In this document: positions 10,901 to 16,637 of the stretch, in pieces | Numbering within the stretch: the stretch's first letter is position 1 | Layout of the letters: each line of letters starts with the position of its first letter | Source of the DNA: Acrocarpospora pleiomorpha | GTDB lineage: Bacteria; Actinomycetota; Actinomycetes; Streptosporangiales; Streptosporangiaceae | Length of the DNA stretch: 64,000 nt | Direction of reading: 5' to 3' | Assembly (NCBI RefSeq): GCF_009687885.1 | Contig: NZ_BLAF01000036.1 | Location: 1 to 64,000, forward strand | The notes under the pieces: model-generated | What the model was told of the DNA's origin: nothing | The model's database searches: none | Seen by the model: the letters and a program-made list of their open reading frames with translations, nothing else | Made by a program: the position numbers and the translations under genes

Positions 10901-11173
10901 CTGGGGGTCCATCGCGCGGGCCTCGCGGGGCGAGATCCCAAAGAACGCGGCGTCGAACCGGTCGATCCCGTCCAGGAACGCGCCGTACGCGCTGGGGCCG
11001 AGCTCCGGGCCCGCGTTCCAACGGCCGGGCGGCACCGTGGACACGGCGCTCACGCCGTCGCTCAGCAGCCGCCAGAACTCCGACGGGCCGGGCGCGGAGG
11101 GCAGCCGGCAGGACACTCCGACGATCGCGATCGCGTCGCCACTCGTGCCGGACCCACGCTCGGATCGATTCAC
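1952..11173 (-). CDS. Loading PKS: KSQ-AT-ACP loading module plus module 1 (KS-AT-DH-ER-KR-ACP)
   Basis: 3073-residue starter protein of the assembly line. It lacks the N-terminal docking helix of the other PKSs, as expected for a first protein. Loading module: KS with Gln at residue 175 in place of the catalytic Cys (VDTGQSSS), AT nucleophile Ser 664 (GHSLGE) and ACP Ser 990. Module 1: KS Cys 1211, AT Ser 1641, DH His 1935/Asp 2094, ER about 2340-2640, KR about 2650-2835 with Tyr 2783, ACP Ser 2950. The C-terminal docking region ends ELLSFIDEELG. GTG 11173 is chosen because GAGGGGAG lies just upstream; another in-frame GTG at 11218 has no clear Shine-Dalgarno. The stop overlaps the possible upstream ATG of the next PKS. 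Predicted product after module 1: a saturated, unbranched-extended propionyl chain (pentanoyl-ACP). Confidence 0.96.
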   Translation of the reverse strand: MNRSERGSGTSGDAIAIVGVSCRLPSAPGPSEFWRLLSDGVSAVSTVPPGRWNAGPELGPSAYGAFLDGIDRFDAAFFGISPREARAMDPQQRLTLELSWEALENARIASAQVRGADVGVFLGATADDYALLSRQAGAAGIGHHSLTGVNRSILANRVSHFLALTGPSVAVDTGQSSSLVAVHLACESIRSGESSMALAGGVQLNLAAESAMAAAELGALSPDGRCFTFDARANGYVRGEGGAIVLLKPLSRALADGDHVYCVIAGSAVNNDGPGDALTTPSALAQERVLRSACRRAGVDPASVGYVELHGTGTRVGDPTEATALGAVYGAERAGAPLWVGSVKTNVGHLEGAAGIVGLLKTALAVERRLLPPSLNFESPNPAIRFDEWNLRVVRSAMPWPAGDGEDAPIVAGVSSFGLGGTNCHVVLTSAPARVSPDTGSVQERPETPSPAYWTLSGHTEGALRAQAARLARHVREHADLSIADVAYSLVTTRAGLRHRAVVVGDGEEELLRRLDALSEGRSAPGLVRGVDSGSNRVLADQVERLDKMRLVFGLGQHTTPAALGWQRPGHQVFVFPGHGAQWAGMGVELLDSAPVFAAAMAECEAALAPFVDWSLMGVVREEPGSPPRDRADVIQPVLWAIMVSLAALWRSYGVEPAAVVGHSLGEVAAACVADALSLEDGARIVTVRSKLVGEVLSGHGGMVSVGLPLDVLKERLARWEGRLSVAVINDPSSAAVSGDNDALAEMMAELADTARMRRISIDYASHGAMVELIEEQLVSTLASIRPRSSAIPFYSTVTGAPMDTAELDADYWYRNLRQPVDFHGTVGRMLADGLGAFIEVSSHPVLIGSIHEGARAAGRPAVAVCTIRRNNAGVSRMVTSVADLHANGVEVGWERFIPVASRVELPTYAFQRDRYWLEEAEPRESGPRGGRKETVSAGPAVDRGAGPDDVQRPADLLDVVRDACAAILGTDDPDRVELGLPFKELGFDSAMLVELTVQLSSAAGLPLTANALFDHPTPARLAAFLTSTAATGSGSPPLPEPVASTLPADEPIAIIGMACRYPGGIDSPESLWRLVDAGADAVSAMPADRGWGTAPRNLRGGFLYDAGDFDAAFFGISPREALAMEPQQRLALEVTWEAVERAGMPPSSLQGTRTGVYLGAMAQDYGARMYEASGDIEGYTLTGTSPSVLSGRVAYTLGLEGPAITVDTACSSSLVGLHLAAQGLRSGECSLALAGGVTVLSTPGIFLEFAKQGGLSPDGRCKAFADAADGTGWAEGVGVLVLERLSDARRNGHHVLAVLRGSAVNSDGASNGLTAPSGASQQRVIRQALRGAGLAPADVDVVEAHGTGTALGDPIEAQALLATYGQGRERPLLLGSIKSNIGHSQAAAGVAGVIKMVQAMRRGIVPRTLHVDARTSRVDWSAGAVEPVTEPVEWPRTGHPRRAAVSSFGISGTNAHVIIEQAQDPESGPPPSSAPAVVPCVVTGKSEAALGAQIDRLTSFLAESGADPADVGYSLVTARSEFAHRAVLLATADGVAEAARGVAGRPGALAVLFAGQGAQRIGMGRELAARFPVFARALDDVLARLAGELERPPREVMFGTDPVPLDRTEFAQPALFAIEVALFRLLESWGVTPDLLVGHSIGEIAAAHVAGVLSLDDACTLVAARGRLMQRLPEGGAMVSVLASEAEVEPLLEDGAVIAAVNGPSSVVIAGDGDAVLRTAAHFGKATRLRVSHAFHSPLMEPMLAEFWKVVGGLTFHEPSLPIISTVTGEPVDAAYLCSPEYWVDHVVRPVRFAAAVRAAASAGARTFLELGPDGGLSALVHQNLSVDQDSGEPPGPAAFPILRKDRGEEATALTAAARLYVHGTPVRWRSLFPAARRVDLPTYAFQRRRYWLAPGGATDAHPFLGDPVPSAATGETLFTGTLSRRAHPWLADHVVGGVALLPGAAMLESALYAGARLGCPRVAELTLEAPLPLPGDGESAIQLAVGAADADGRRRIAWYARHGQDDPWTRHATGTLAPDEPSAQERRVPPEGVSGIDAAEAYRRLAARGYDYGPAFRGLRAVTLDGGTAHAEVALPSGLGGSGFGLHPALLDAALHAAVLAAGDSGEPVVPFVFEDVSLHRVDAREARVEVTSSGAGSFSVTLADGQGHPVAVIGSLVLRPVAPSGVRADSRFADSMFTVEWPELPLTPGEAPAPRIVRLSTSDSTGEDEPTAASVREIVHRGLALVRDAVAGADERPLVLVTGGAVAVDDREHPADPAAAAVWGLARSAQTEHPGRIVLVDSDGHEASEHALAAAVATGEPQLALRAGTARVPRLARASRHLLPPGGAAHWRLSQDGGGTLDGLSLVADPGAPLAPGQVRVDVRAAGVNFRDVMITLGLYPGGGGGALGLEAAGVVAETGPGVTEYAPGDRVMGVFSHAFATTAVADERALAPIPDGWSYALAATTPIVFLTAYHALVELAGLRAGETVLIHSAAGGVGMAAVQIARRLGANVLATASPGKWDQVRALGVPGSNLASSRTAEFERHFGGRDVDVVLNSLAGELVDASLRLLRPGGRFVEMGKTDIRDPHRYPHLRYQAFDLLDLDPGHLGRLLREVLALFERGELAPLPVATWDLRRAPDAFRHLSQARHVGKVALTMPVRPGPRDTVLITGGTGALGRALARHLIDRHDVGRVVLAGRGGQEIPGLGPRITVAACDVTDAGAVGALLAEHRPAVVVHAAAVLDDATVTGLTAERLDAVLRPKVDGALNLHRATRDADAPALVLYSSVMATLGGAGQASYAAANAFLEALARHRRAHGLPTTALAWGPWTEGMTTTLGDADRSRMARAGLAPLSVPDGLALFDRILALDEPVIVPARLDLAAVRAAGPDTAPVLRALVPPIHQVHARPSPGRAAGMPLAERLATLDPGARTRTVLELISARSAAVLGHGAAGAVEVDASFKDLGFDSLTSVELRNQLCAATGLRLPAALLFNHPTPAALTRHLIAELAPAAPEPGGSVLAALDRLAAALAAAPADDGLRVDVTARLKLLSDQVAAWTVPPPPANGDGEVTGRLQTASVAELLSFIDEELG
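2200..8040 (-). other. Module 1: KS-AT(malonyl)-DH-ER-KR-ACP
   Basis: The AT has GHSIGE and HAFH, a malonyl signature. The DH shows HVVGGVALLP and LLDAALH, both catalytic residues present. The ER shows the NADPH loop HSAAGGVGMAAVQ and a Tyr in LGLYPGG. The KR has VLDDATV, the Asp of the B-type LDD motif. All three reducing activities look intact, so the unit should become CH2-CH2. Confidence 0.9.
8045..11173 (-). other. Loading module: KSQ - AT (methylmalonyl) - ACP
   Basis: The KS-like domain carries Gln in the active site (VDTGQSSS), the known signature of decarboxylating KSQ domains. The AT has GHSLGE and YASH, and YASH is the established methylmalonyl signature. Together they predict methylmalonyl-ACP decarboxylation to a propionyl starter. 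The ACP motif is LGFDSAM. The EPIAII start of the module 1 KS marks the boundary. Confidence 0.9.
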
Positions 11174-11301
11174 GCGCCGCTCCCCTCGTCTTGCCGCCAC
11201 GCGGAACCACGGATTCACCGCCCGGCAAGGGTGCGCTCGAATCGCCGCGTCCCGGCTTCCGGCCTCAGCCGCGACAAACTATGCCGATCACCCCGCTGTG
11301 C

Positions 11302-11317
11302 GTTTCACTAGTTGTGA
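11302..11317 (-). promoter_or_regulatory. Candidate operator, inverted repeat TCAC-N5-GTGA with ACTAGTGAAAC
   Basis: The plus strand reads GTTTCACTAGTTGTGA. TCAC and GTGA form a perfect inverted repeat around TAGTT. The minus-strand ACTAGTGAAAC is identical to a sequence at 29899-29909 and near-identical to 40602-40612 and 63703-63713. It lies about 130 bp upstream of the loading PKS start. No regulator gene is in the window, so its function is inferred only from recurrence and position. Confidence 0.4.
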
Positions 11318-11376
11318 TGCCGCACGCCAAAGGGTGGTGACCGGATCGATGCGCTTCTTCGCGCAGTAGGCGGATC

Positions 11377-11389
11377 CTAGTGATTTCAC
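11377..11389 (+). promoter_or_regulatory. Candidate operator, CTAGTGATTTCAC
   Basis: Contains the near-palindrome GTGATTTCAC. The first eleven bases, CTAGTGATTTC, recur exactly at 12603-12613, upstream of the glycosyltransferase. GTGATTTCAC also occurs inside the right-edge PKS gene at 63700-63709. It sits about 150 bp upstream of the aminotransferase start. Confidence 0.35.
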
Positions 11390-11536
11390 GAGTGCCGTCC
11401 GGGTTCTTCTGTACGTGACCCGGCGTGTCTTCGGCGAGTCCCGTGTCGCGGGAGCGGCGGGGAAGACGGGACTTTCCGAGCGTCCTCTTGTCGCCCCGTG
11501 CCGACGAGCCGACCGGCTGATGAGTGAGGGAAATCA

Positions 11537-12589
11537 ATGGCGTTCAAATATCAGGTGTCGAAGCCGTACCTCACCGGACGGGAACTGGAGTACCTCACCG
11601 AGGCCGTCAACTCCGGCTGGATATCCTCGCAAGGCCCCTTCGTCGGGCGCTTCGAGGAAGAATTCGCCCAGTACAACGGCTTCGCTCACGGCGTCGCGTG
11701 CTCCTCGGGCACGACCGCGCTCACCCTCGCGCTGCGCGCGCTGGGGGTCGGTCCCGGCGACGAGGTCCTGGTACCGGAGTTCACCATGGTCGCCACGGCG
11801 TGGGCGGTCAGCTACACGGGCGCGGTGCCGGTGTTCGTCGACTGCGCCGACGACCTCAACATCGACGTCTCGCTGATCGAGGAGAAGATCACTCCACGTA
11901 CCAAGGTCATCATGCCGGTGCACGTCTACGGCCGGCGCTGCGACATGGACGCGATCATGAACGTGGCGTACGAGTACAACCTGCGGGTGGTCGAGGATTC
12001 GGCGGAGGCGATGGGGGTGCGCCCGGTGGGCGACGTGGCGTGCTTCTCCCTGTTCGCCAACAAGATCATCACGGCCGGCGAGGGGGGTGTCTGCGTCACC
12101 AACAGCGAGCATCTGGCCCGGCAGATGGCCCACCTGCGCGGCATGGCCTTCAGCAAGGAGCACAACTTCATCCACAAGAAGCTGGCCTACAACTTCCGCA
12201 TGACCAACATGCAGGCCGCGGTCGCCCTGGCCCAGCTGGAGCGGGTCGAGGAGATACTCGCCATCCGCAAACGGATCGAAAGCCACTACGACAGCGGACT
12301 CGACGGCATCGCCGGGGTCACCCTCATGCCGCCCCGCGACGTGCTGTGGATGTACGACATCCGGGTCGAGCGGCGGGAGGAACTGCGGGAGTTCCTCGCG
12401 GACGCGGGGATCGAGACCCGGCTGTTCTTCCAGCCCATGAGCCGCCAGCCGATGTACTTCAACCCCGACTGGCCGTCGCTGAACGCCGCCCGCTTCGCGG
12501 CCGACGGTCTCTATCTGCCCACCGACCCCGGGCTGTCCGAGTCGGACCAGGACTTCGTGATCGGCAAGATCCGCGAGTTCTACCTGTAG
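11537..12589 (+). CDS. DegT/DnrJ/EryC1-family PLP-dependent sugar aminotransferase (perosamine-synthase-like)
   Basis: 350 residues, normal length for the family. It should transfer an amino group, usually from glutamate, to a keto group of a nucleotide-activated 6-deoxy sugar. Visible features: SSGTTALTLAL (PLP phosphate binding), VEDSAEAMG (Asp that contacts the pyridine nitrogen) and FANKIITAGEGG, whose Lys (about residue 179) should form the Schiff base. The NK-IT-GEGG context resembles RfbE/PerA C-4 aminotransferases more than the C-3 enzymes, so C-4 amination of the 4-keto product of the dehydratase at 14063-15028 is the first guess. ATG 11537 follows GAGGGAAATCA. It is first in a rightward pair with the glycosyltransferase. 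Confidence 0.9.
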   Translation: MAFKYQVSKPYLTGRELEYLTEAVNSGWISSQGPFVGRFEEEFAQYNGFAHGVACSSGTTALTLALRALGVGPGDEVLVPEFTMVATAWAVSYTGAVPVFVDCADDLNIDVSLIEEKITPRTKVIMPVHVYGRRCDMDAIMNVAYEYNLRVVEDSAEAMGVRPVGDVACFSLFANKIITAGEGGVCVTNSEHLARQMAHLRGMAFSKEHNFIHKKLAYNFRMTNMQAAVALAQLERVEEILAIRKRIESHYDSGLDGIAGVTLMPPRDVLWMYDIRVERREELREFLADAGIETRLFFQPMSRQPMYFNPDWPSLNAARFAADGLYLPTDPGLSESDQDFVIGKIREFYL

Positions 12590-12602
12590 GGGGCAGTCCT
12601 CT

Positions 12603-12613
12603 CTAGTGATTTC
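12603..12613 (+). promoter_or_regulatory. Repeat of the candidate operator motif, CTAGTGATTTC
   Basis: Exact 11-base copy of 11377-11387, located just after the aminotransferase stop and upstream of the glycosyltransferase. The 183-bp interval 12590-12772 is long for an intra-operon gap, so a separate glycosyltransferase promoter is plausible but not shown. Confidence 0.3.
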
Positions 12614-12716
12614 CGGGAACCGGTTGCAGCAGGATGTGCCGGACGAGCAAACAAGATCGCTGCTCGGACCCGCCACCTACACCACTTCGGCGGCCGATCC
12701 AGGGAGGCAATCGAGA

Positions 12717-12788
12717 GTGAAAGCAACTCCGACCGTCGCGGCTCCGGCCCTTGACCGTCCGGCTTGGATACGATGCGCGCTCTTGTAG
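12717..12788 (+). CDS. Possible short leader ORF overlapping the glycosyltransferase start
   Basis: A GTG at 12717 is preceded by AGGGAGG, the best Shine-Dalgarno in this gap. It opens 23 codons (MKATPTVAAPALDRPAWIRC...) ending TAG at 12786-12788, in a different frame from the glycosyltransferase and overlapping its start. It could be a leader for translation by termination-reinitiation. A sequencing frameshift that hides the true glycosyltransferase start is an alternative, but the ATG at 12773 already gives the full N-terminal strand of the GT fold. Confidence 0.3.
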   Translation: MKATPTVAAPALDRPAWIRCALL

Positions 12789-14008
12789 TGACCGTCGGCT
12801 CGCAAGGGGATCTCCAGCCTTTCCTCGCCCTCGGACAGCGTCTGCTCGCGGAGGGCCACGACGTCATGTTCTCGGCCTCCGACAATTACGCGGCGCACGC
12901 CGAAGCCGTCGGCGTGCCTTTCTCCGGTCGGCCGACTGTGGACGAGGCGGAAGTCGAGGAGTACTACACCCGCCTGGCCGGCACGAAGGACAAGCTGCGG
13001 CAACTGACGATCACGGTTGAAGTGCTGGGGCGGGAACAGCGTGCCGCGGTGCCGGAGCTGATGGCGCTGGCAGGTGAGGCCGACGTCGTCATCCATCCGC
13101 CGCTGGCCGTCGCCGCGGTCGCCGCGGCGCGCGCGGTCGGCACGCCCCACGTGAGCGTGCACCACGCCTGGCCGCTGCGCCGAGCGCGCGGGTACGGCCC
13201 GACCAATATCGATTTCGGGCCCATCGGTAACGCCCTCGCCTGGTCGATCACCGGCTTGGCGGTCAGGCACGCGACCGACAGGTGCCTCAACCCCGTCGTC
13301 ACCACGGCCGGCCTTCCGCCCTGGCGCGACATCATCTTCGACGCGAGCCATTCGCCCCTGCTCAACCTCGTCGCCACCAGCCCGCACACCCTCCCGCGCG
13401 ATCCCCTCTTCGGCCCCACCTACCGCACCACGGGATACTGGTTCCTCGACGAACCGGAGTACGTGCCCCCAGACGACCTCGCGGCGTTCGTAGCCGACGA
13501 GCCACCGGTCGTGATCGGCTTCGGCTCCAACAACGGGTTCGACTCCGACGCGGTCACCGAGCAGCTACTCGAGGCGGTTCGCGGCCTGGGCCGTCGCGTC
13601 GTCCTGCAATCCGGCTGGGCGGGGCTCGGCGCCGAGGAGCTGCCGCCCAACATATTCCTGGCGGACTTCGTCCCACACGGGTGGCTCTACGCCCGCGCCG
13701 CGTGCGTCGTCCATCACGGCGGGCCCGGCACGGCCGCGGCGGCCTTCCGGGCTGGTATCCCGCAGGCGGCCGTGTGGCTTCAAGGTGATCAGCTCCACTG
13801 GGGAAGGCGGATCGCGCAGCTCGGAGTCGGACCTCCGTCTCGTAACCACCACGCTCTCAACGCCCGCTGGTTGCGAGGCACGATCGATCGCCTGCTCACC
13901 GACAGCGGTATGGCCGACCGCGCTCGGGCGCTCGGCGCCGCGGTCCGCGAAGAAGACGGGACGGGTGTGGCGGTTCGCGCGATCGAGGAGGTATTCGTGG
14001 CCAGGTAG
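12773..14008 (+). CDS. GT1-family (UGT/GtfA-like) macrolide glycosyltransferase
   Basis: 411 residues, usual length for antibiotic GT-B glycosyltransferases. It should transfer a nucleotide-activated deoxysugar to the polyketide aglycone or to a first sugar. N-terminal domain: MRALVVTVGSQGDLQPFLAL, the GSxGDxxP acceptor-side loop. C-terminal domain: VIGFGSNNG at the linker and VVHHGGPGTAAAAFRAG, the donor-diphosphate binding motif, followed by GDQ and WGRRI. ATG 12773 is chosen because it starts exactly at the first beta strand; a TTG at 12764 adds three residues. Its own Shine-Dalgarno is weak, which fits translational coupling to the upstream leader ORF. No DesVIII-type helper gene is adjacent. 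It ends at a shared terminator with the convergent dehydratase. Confidence 0.9.
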   Translation: MRALVVTVGSQGDLQPFLALGQRLLAEGHDVMFSASDNYAAHAEAVGVPFSGRPTVDEAEVEEYYTRLAGTKDKLRQLTITVEVLGREQRAAVPELMALAGEADVVIHPPLAVAAVAAARAVGTPHVSVHHAWPLRRARGYGPTNIDFGPIGNALAWSITGLAVRHATDRCLNPVVTTAGLPPWRDIIFDASHSPLLNLVATSPHTLPRDPLFGPTYRTTGYWFLDEPEYVPPDDLAAFVADEPPVVIGFGSNNGFDSDAVTEQLLEAVRGLGRRVVLQSGWAGLGAEELPPNIFLADFVPHGWLYARAACVVHHGGPGTAAAAFRAGIPQAAVWLQGDQLHWGRRIAQLGVGPPSRNHHALNARWLRGTIDRLLTDSGMADRARALGAAVREEDGTGVAVRAIEEVFVAR

Positions 14009-14012
14009 AAGT

Positions 14013-14040
14013 GGCGCCGGCACGGAAAGCGGCCGGCGCC
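14013..14040. terminator. Likely bidirectional intrinsic terminator (9-bp GC stem)
   Basis: GGCGCCGGC (14013-14021) and GCCGGCGCC (14032-14040) are perfect inverted repeats around a 10-nt loop. They lie in the 54-bp gap between the convergent glycosyltransferase and dehydratase genes. There is no U-tract, as is common for actinomycete terminators. Confidence 0.7.
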
Positions 14041-14062
14041 CTGGTCACAGCGGACGCGACGA

Positions 14063-15028
14063 CTACACGTCAATGGATTCCCACCAGGATCGGTTCTCCC
14101 GGTACCAGGTGAAGACGCTCTCAAGGCCTTCCTTGAAATCGATCACGGGTTCGAACCCGATCTCCTCGGTGATCTTCCTGTGGTCGAGCGAGTACCGTGG
14201 GTCCTGAGCCGGCCGGTCTGGCACATTTCGGACGCAGTCCCAGCCGGCCCCGGCCAGTTCGAGCAGCAGGCCGGTCAGCTCACGGTTGGTGAGCTCCGTT
14301 CCGCCGCCGATGTTGTAGATCTCGCCGGCGCGGCCCTTGTCAAAGACAAGGGAAACGGCGCGGCAGTGGTCGTCGACATGCAGCCATTCGCGGATGGCGC
14401 TGCCATCGCCGTGCAATGGGAGGTCACGCCCCTGGAGCAGGCGGGTGACGAAGCCGGGGATGATCTTCTCAGGATGCTGCCGGGGTCCATAGTTGTTGGA
14501 GCATCGGGTGATCGACAAGTCCAGGCCGTGAAGGCGCCAGTGCGCTCGGGCGAGGCAATCGCTGGCCGCCTTCGACGCCGAGTAGATGTTGTTGGGCTCG
14601 ACCGGAAACTGTTCCGTCCATGATCCGTGCTCGATCGACCCGTACACCTCGTCGGTGGACACGTGCACGACGCGCTGAACTCCACTCGTCCTGCACTGTT
14701 CGAGCAGGCGGTGGGTTCCCATCACGTTGGCCCACACGAACGGCTCCGCGTCGTCCCCCGCCCTGTCAACGTGCGACTCGGCGGCGAAATGCACGACTCC
14801 GTCGTGTCCGGGCAGGAGATCGGCCAGCAGCTGCCGGTCGCAGACGTCGCCGTGCACGAAGGTCAACTTCAGATGTGCCTCGGGCAGGTTGTCCCTCCGG
14901 CCGGCATAGGTCAATTTGTCCAGAACGGTGATCCGGGTGTCCTCGTGGCCGGGGTATCGACCGTCCAACATCGACCGTACGAAATGGGATCCGATGAACC
15001 CAGCTCCGCCAGTAACCAGGATTCGCAT
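14063..15028 (-). CDS. NDP-glucose 4,6-dehydratase (RmlB-like)
   Basis: 321 residues, extended short-chain dehydrogenase fold. It converts a nucleotide-activated glucose, normally dTDP-glucose, to the 4-keto-6-deoxy sugar, the entry step to most actinomycete deoxysugars. Visible: GGAGFIGSH NAD-binding loop at the N terminus, STDEVYG with the Thr/Asp/Glu catalytic trio, and YSASK with the catalytic Tyr and Lys. ATG 15028 is chosen because AAGGAG lies six bases upstream; the ATG at 15043 lacks such a site. Its product would feed the aminotransferase and C-methyltransferase nearby. No glucose-1-phosphate thymidylyltransferase is in the window, so the precursor must come from elsewhere. Confidence 0.95.
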   Translation of the reverse strand: MRILVTGGAGFIGSHFVRSMLDGRYPGHEDTRITVLDKLTYAGRRDNLPEAHLKLTFVHGDVCDRQLLADLLPGHDGVVHFAAESHVDRAGDDAEPFVWANVMGTHRLLEQCRTSGVQRVVHVSTDEVYGSIEHGSWTEQFPVEPNNIYSASKAASDCLARAHWRLHGLDLSITRCSNNYGPRQHPEKIIPGFVTRLLQGRDLPLHGDGSAIREWLHVDDHCRAVSLVFDKGRAGEIYNIGGGTELTNRELTGLLLELAGAGWDCVRNVPDRPAQDPRYSLDHRKITEEIGFEPVIDFKEGLESVFTWYRENRSWWESIDV

Positions 15029-15298
15029 TTGATACTCCTTCATCCGCGTTACCTGCCTCGCCCCTGGCGGACAACTCAGGACGGAAACACGGTGTCGGCG
15101 AATGTGACTTCCCCAGATCGAGGGGGTTCGTTCCCGCGATTGTGCCTCAGCCGATCAGGTATTTCCCTTAGTGTTCGCGGACGTAAGCTCCGACCGCCGG
15201 TTACTCAAGGGCTTGTCGTGAGCTGCCGAAATGTCTTCCGCCAGATCGAGCGCGGTGGCCACGGCGGCCGGACAAGATGGCGGAGGGAGAGAACGCTG
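15029..15298. promoter_or_regulatory. Divergent promoter region between the dehydratase and C-methyltransferase
   Basis: 270 bp without a convincing ORF between two genes transcribed apart. ATTTCCCTTAGTG (about 15161-15173) is a loose relative of the CTAGTGATTTC motif seen elsewhere. A strong Shine-Dalgarno, GGAGGGAG, precedes the methyltransferase start. Promoter positions are not certain. Confidence 0.4.
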
Positions 15299-16528
15299 AT
15301 GGACACCACCAGCCGGTGCTTGGTGTGCGGGACCGACAGTCTGGAAGGAGTGGTCTCGCTCACCCCGACTCCGCCCGCCAACGCCATCGCGTCCACACCC
15401 GAGGCGGCCCGAGCTCAGGAACGCTACCCGTTGGACCTCGTGCGCTGCGCCATGTGCGGCCTGGTCCAGCTGGTGGACGTGGTGCCCCGATCGGTCCTGT
15501 TCGCCGACTACCGGTACGCCACGGGCGCCGCTCCCGCCCTCGTCGAACACTGCCGTGCGCTGGCCGCCCGGGTCACGGATCGACTGGAGCTGGACGCCGG
15601 GGCGAAGGTGCTCGAAATCGGCTCGAACGACGGCACGCAACTGAGCTTCTTCGCCGAGCGCGGCATGACGGTGCTCGGTGTCGACCCGGCGGTCGAGCTG
15701 GGGACCTACGCGCAGGAGCGGGGAGTGCCGACGCTGACCACGCATTTCGGCGTGGAGACGGTCGAGAAGATATTGAGTGAAATCGGGCCCGTTGACGCGA
15801 TACTGGGCAGCAATGTGCTCGCCCATGTCAACGACGTGAACGGAGTCCTCCGCGCGATCCGCCTGCTCCTCAAGCCGGGCGGCCGCGCCGTCATCGAGGT
15901 CGCGCACGTCCTGCCGATGGCCCAGCACGGTATCTTCGAGTTCGTCTACCACGAACACCTTTCGTACTTCTCCCTGCATGTGCTGGCACAGGCGGCCGCG
16001 GCGAACGGCCTCGCGGTGTTCGACGCTGAGCTCATCCCGGCCCAGGGAGGCTCATTGCGCTGCTGGCTGGGCCGCGATGACGAAGCCCGCCCCTCGACGG
16101 CCGAATTCGACCGGATCCTGCGGGCCGAGGTCGACGCGGGCGTGCCCGACGGCAGTTTTCTCGACGGCTTCGCGGACCGCGTCAACCGGGTCTGCACGAC
16201 CCTCAACGACGTGCTGGCCGGTCTGTCGAAAGTCGGTGGGCGGATCTGCGGGTACGGCGCGTCGGCGCGGGCCGTCACCCTGCTCTCCCAGGCCGGAGTG
16301 GGCGGTCAGATCGCGTGGATCGTCGACGACAACCCGCGCAAGGTGGGCAAGTTCACGCCGGGCGACGGTATCCCCATCGTGAGCTCCGAGCGGTTGACCG
16401 CGGACGCGGCCGACTACTGTGTGCTGTTCGCCTGGAACTTCGAGTCCAGCATCCGCGCCCGGTCTGCGGCGTTCACGGCATCCGGCGGCGCGTTCGTCGT
16501 GCCGTTCCCGGAGCTGTCCATCAGGTGA
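15299..16528 (+). CDS. SAM-dependent NDP-sugar C-methyltransferase (TcaB9/TylCIII-like)
   Basis: 409 residues in three parts typical of TDP-hexose C-3 methyltransferases. There is an N-terminal zinc domain with CLVC (residues 8-11) and CAMC (about 51-54), a SAM-binding Rossmann domain with VLEIGSNDGTQLSFF, and a C-terminal domain with GYGASARA and IVDDNP. FVYHEHLSYFS contains the Glu-His pair that in TcaB9 is at the active site. Family members methylate C-3 of a 4-keto-2,6-dideoxy sugar, giving branched sugars such as mycarose or kijanose-type units. The usual 2,3-dehydratase and epimerase partners are not in the window. ATG 15299 has GGAGGGAG upstream; the ATG at 15277 lies before that site and was not chosen. 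Confidence 0.9.
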   Translation: MDTTSRCLVCGTDSLEGVVSLTPTPPANAIASTPEAARAQERYPLDLVRCAMCGLVQLVDVVPRSVLFADYRYATGAAPALVEHCRALAARVTDRLELDAGAKVLEIGSNDGTQLSFFAERGMTVLGVDPAVELGTYAQERGVPTLTTHFGVETVEKILSEIGPVDAILGSNVLAHVNDVNGVLRAIRLLLKPGGRAVIEVAHVLPMAQHGIFEFVYHEHLSYFSLHVLAQAAAANGLAVFDAELIPAQGGSLRCWLGRDDEARPSTAEFDRILRAEVDAGVPDGSFLDGFADRVNRVCTTLNDVLAGLSKVGGRICGYGASARAVTLLSQAGVGGQIAWIVDDNPRKVGKFTPGDGIPIVSSERLTADAADYCVLFAWNFESSIRARSAAFTASGGAFVVPFPELSIR

Positions 16529-16637
16529 TGTGACGGACGTGGCGCGGCACGCCGACCTCGGCCTGGTGGCAGGCGATGTCCGTGACCGCGCCCGAATCCG
16601 GGAAACAGTCGCCGCCGGCGGCAGGACCGGTCGCTCG

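Larger units (their letters stand above)
11174..11536. promoter_or_regulatory. Divergent promoter region between the loading PKS and the aminotransferase gene
   Basis: The 363-bp gap separates the leftward loading PKS from the rightward DegT gene, so it should hold promoters for both. No convincing ORF is seen. It contains two copies of an AT-rich motif otherwise rare in this DNA, listed separately at 11302-11317 and 11377-11389. On the minus strand CATAGTTT (around 11277-11284) resembles an actinomycete -10 box, with the first motif lying upstream of it. The promoter assignment is inference. Confidence 0.5.

Noticed and set aside
11265..11537. 90-codon minus-strand ORF in the divergent promoter region
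   Set aside because: No recognisable motif, no good ribosome binding site, and it overlaps the putative operators and the start of the aminotransferase.
16611..16622. Palindrome GCCGCCGGCGGC between the C-methyltransferase and type II thioesterase as terminator
   Set aside because: It is a 12-bp palindrome without a true loop, of a kind frequent in this GC-rich DNA. Some terminator is likely in this gap, but this one is not convincing.
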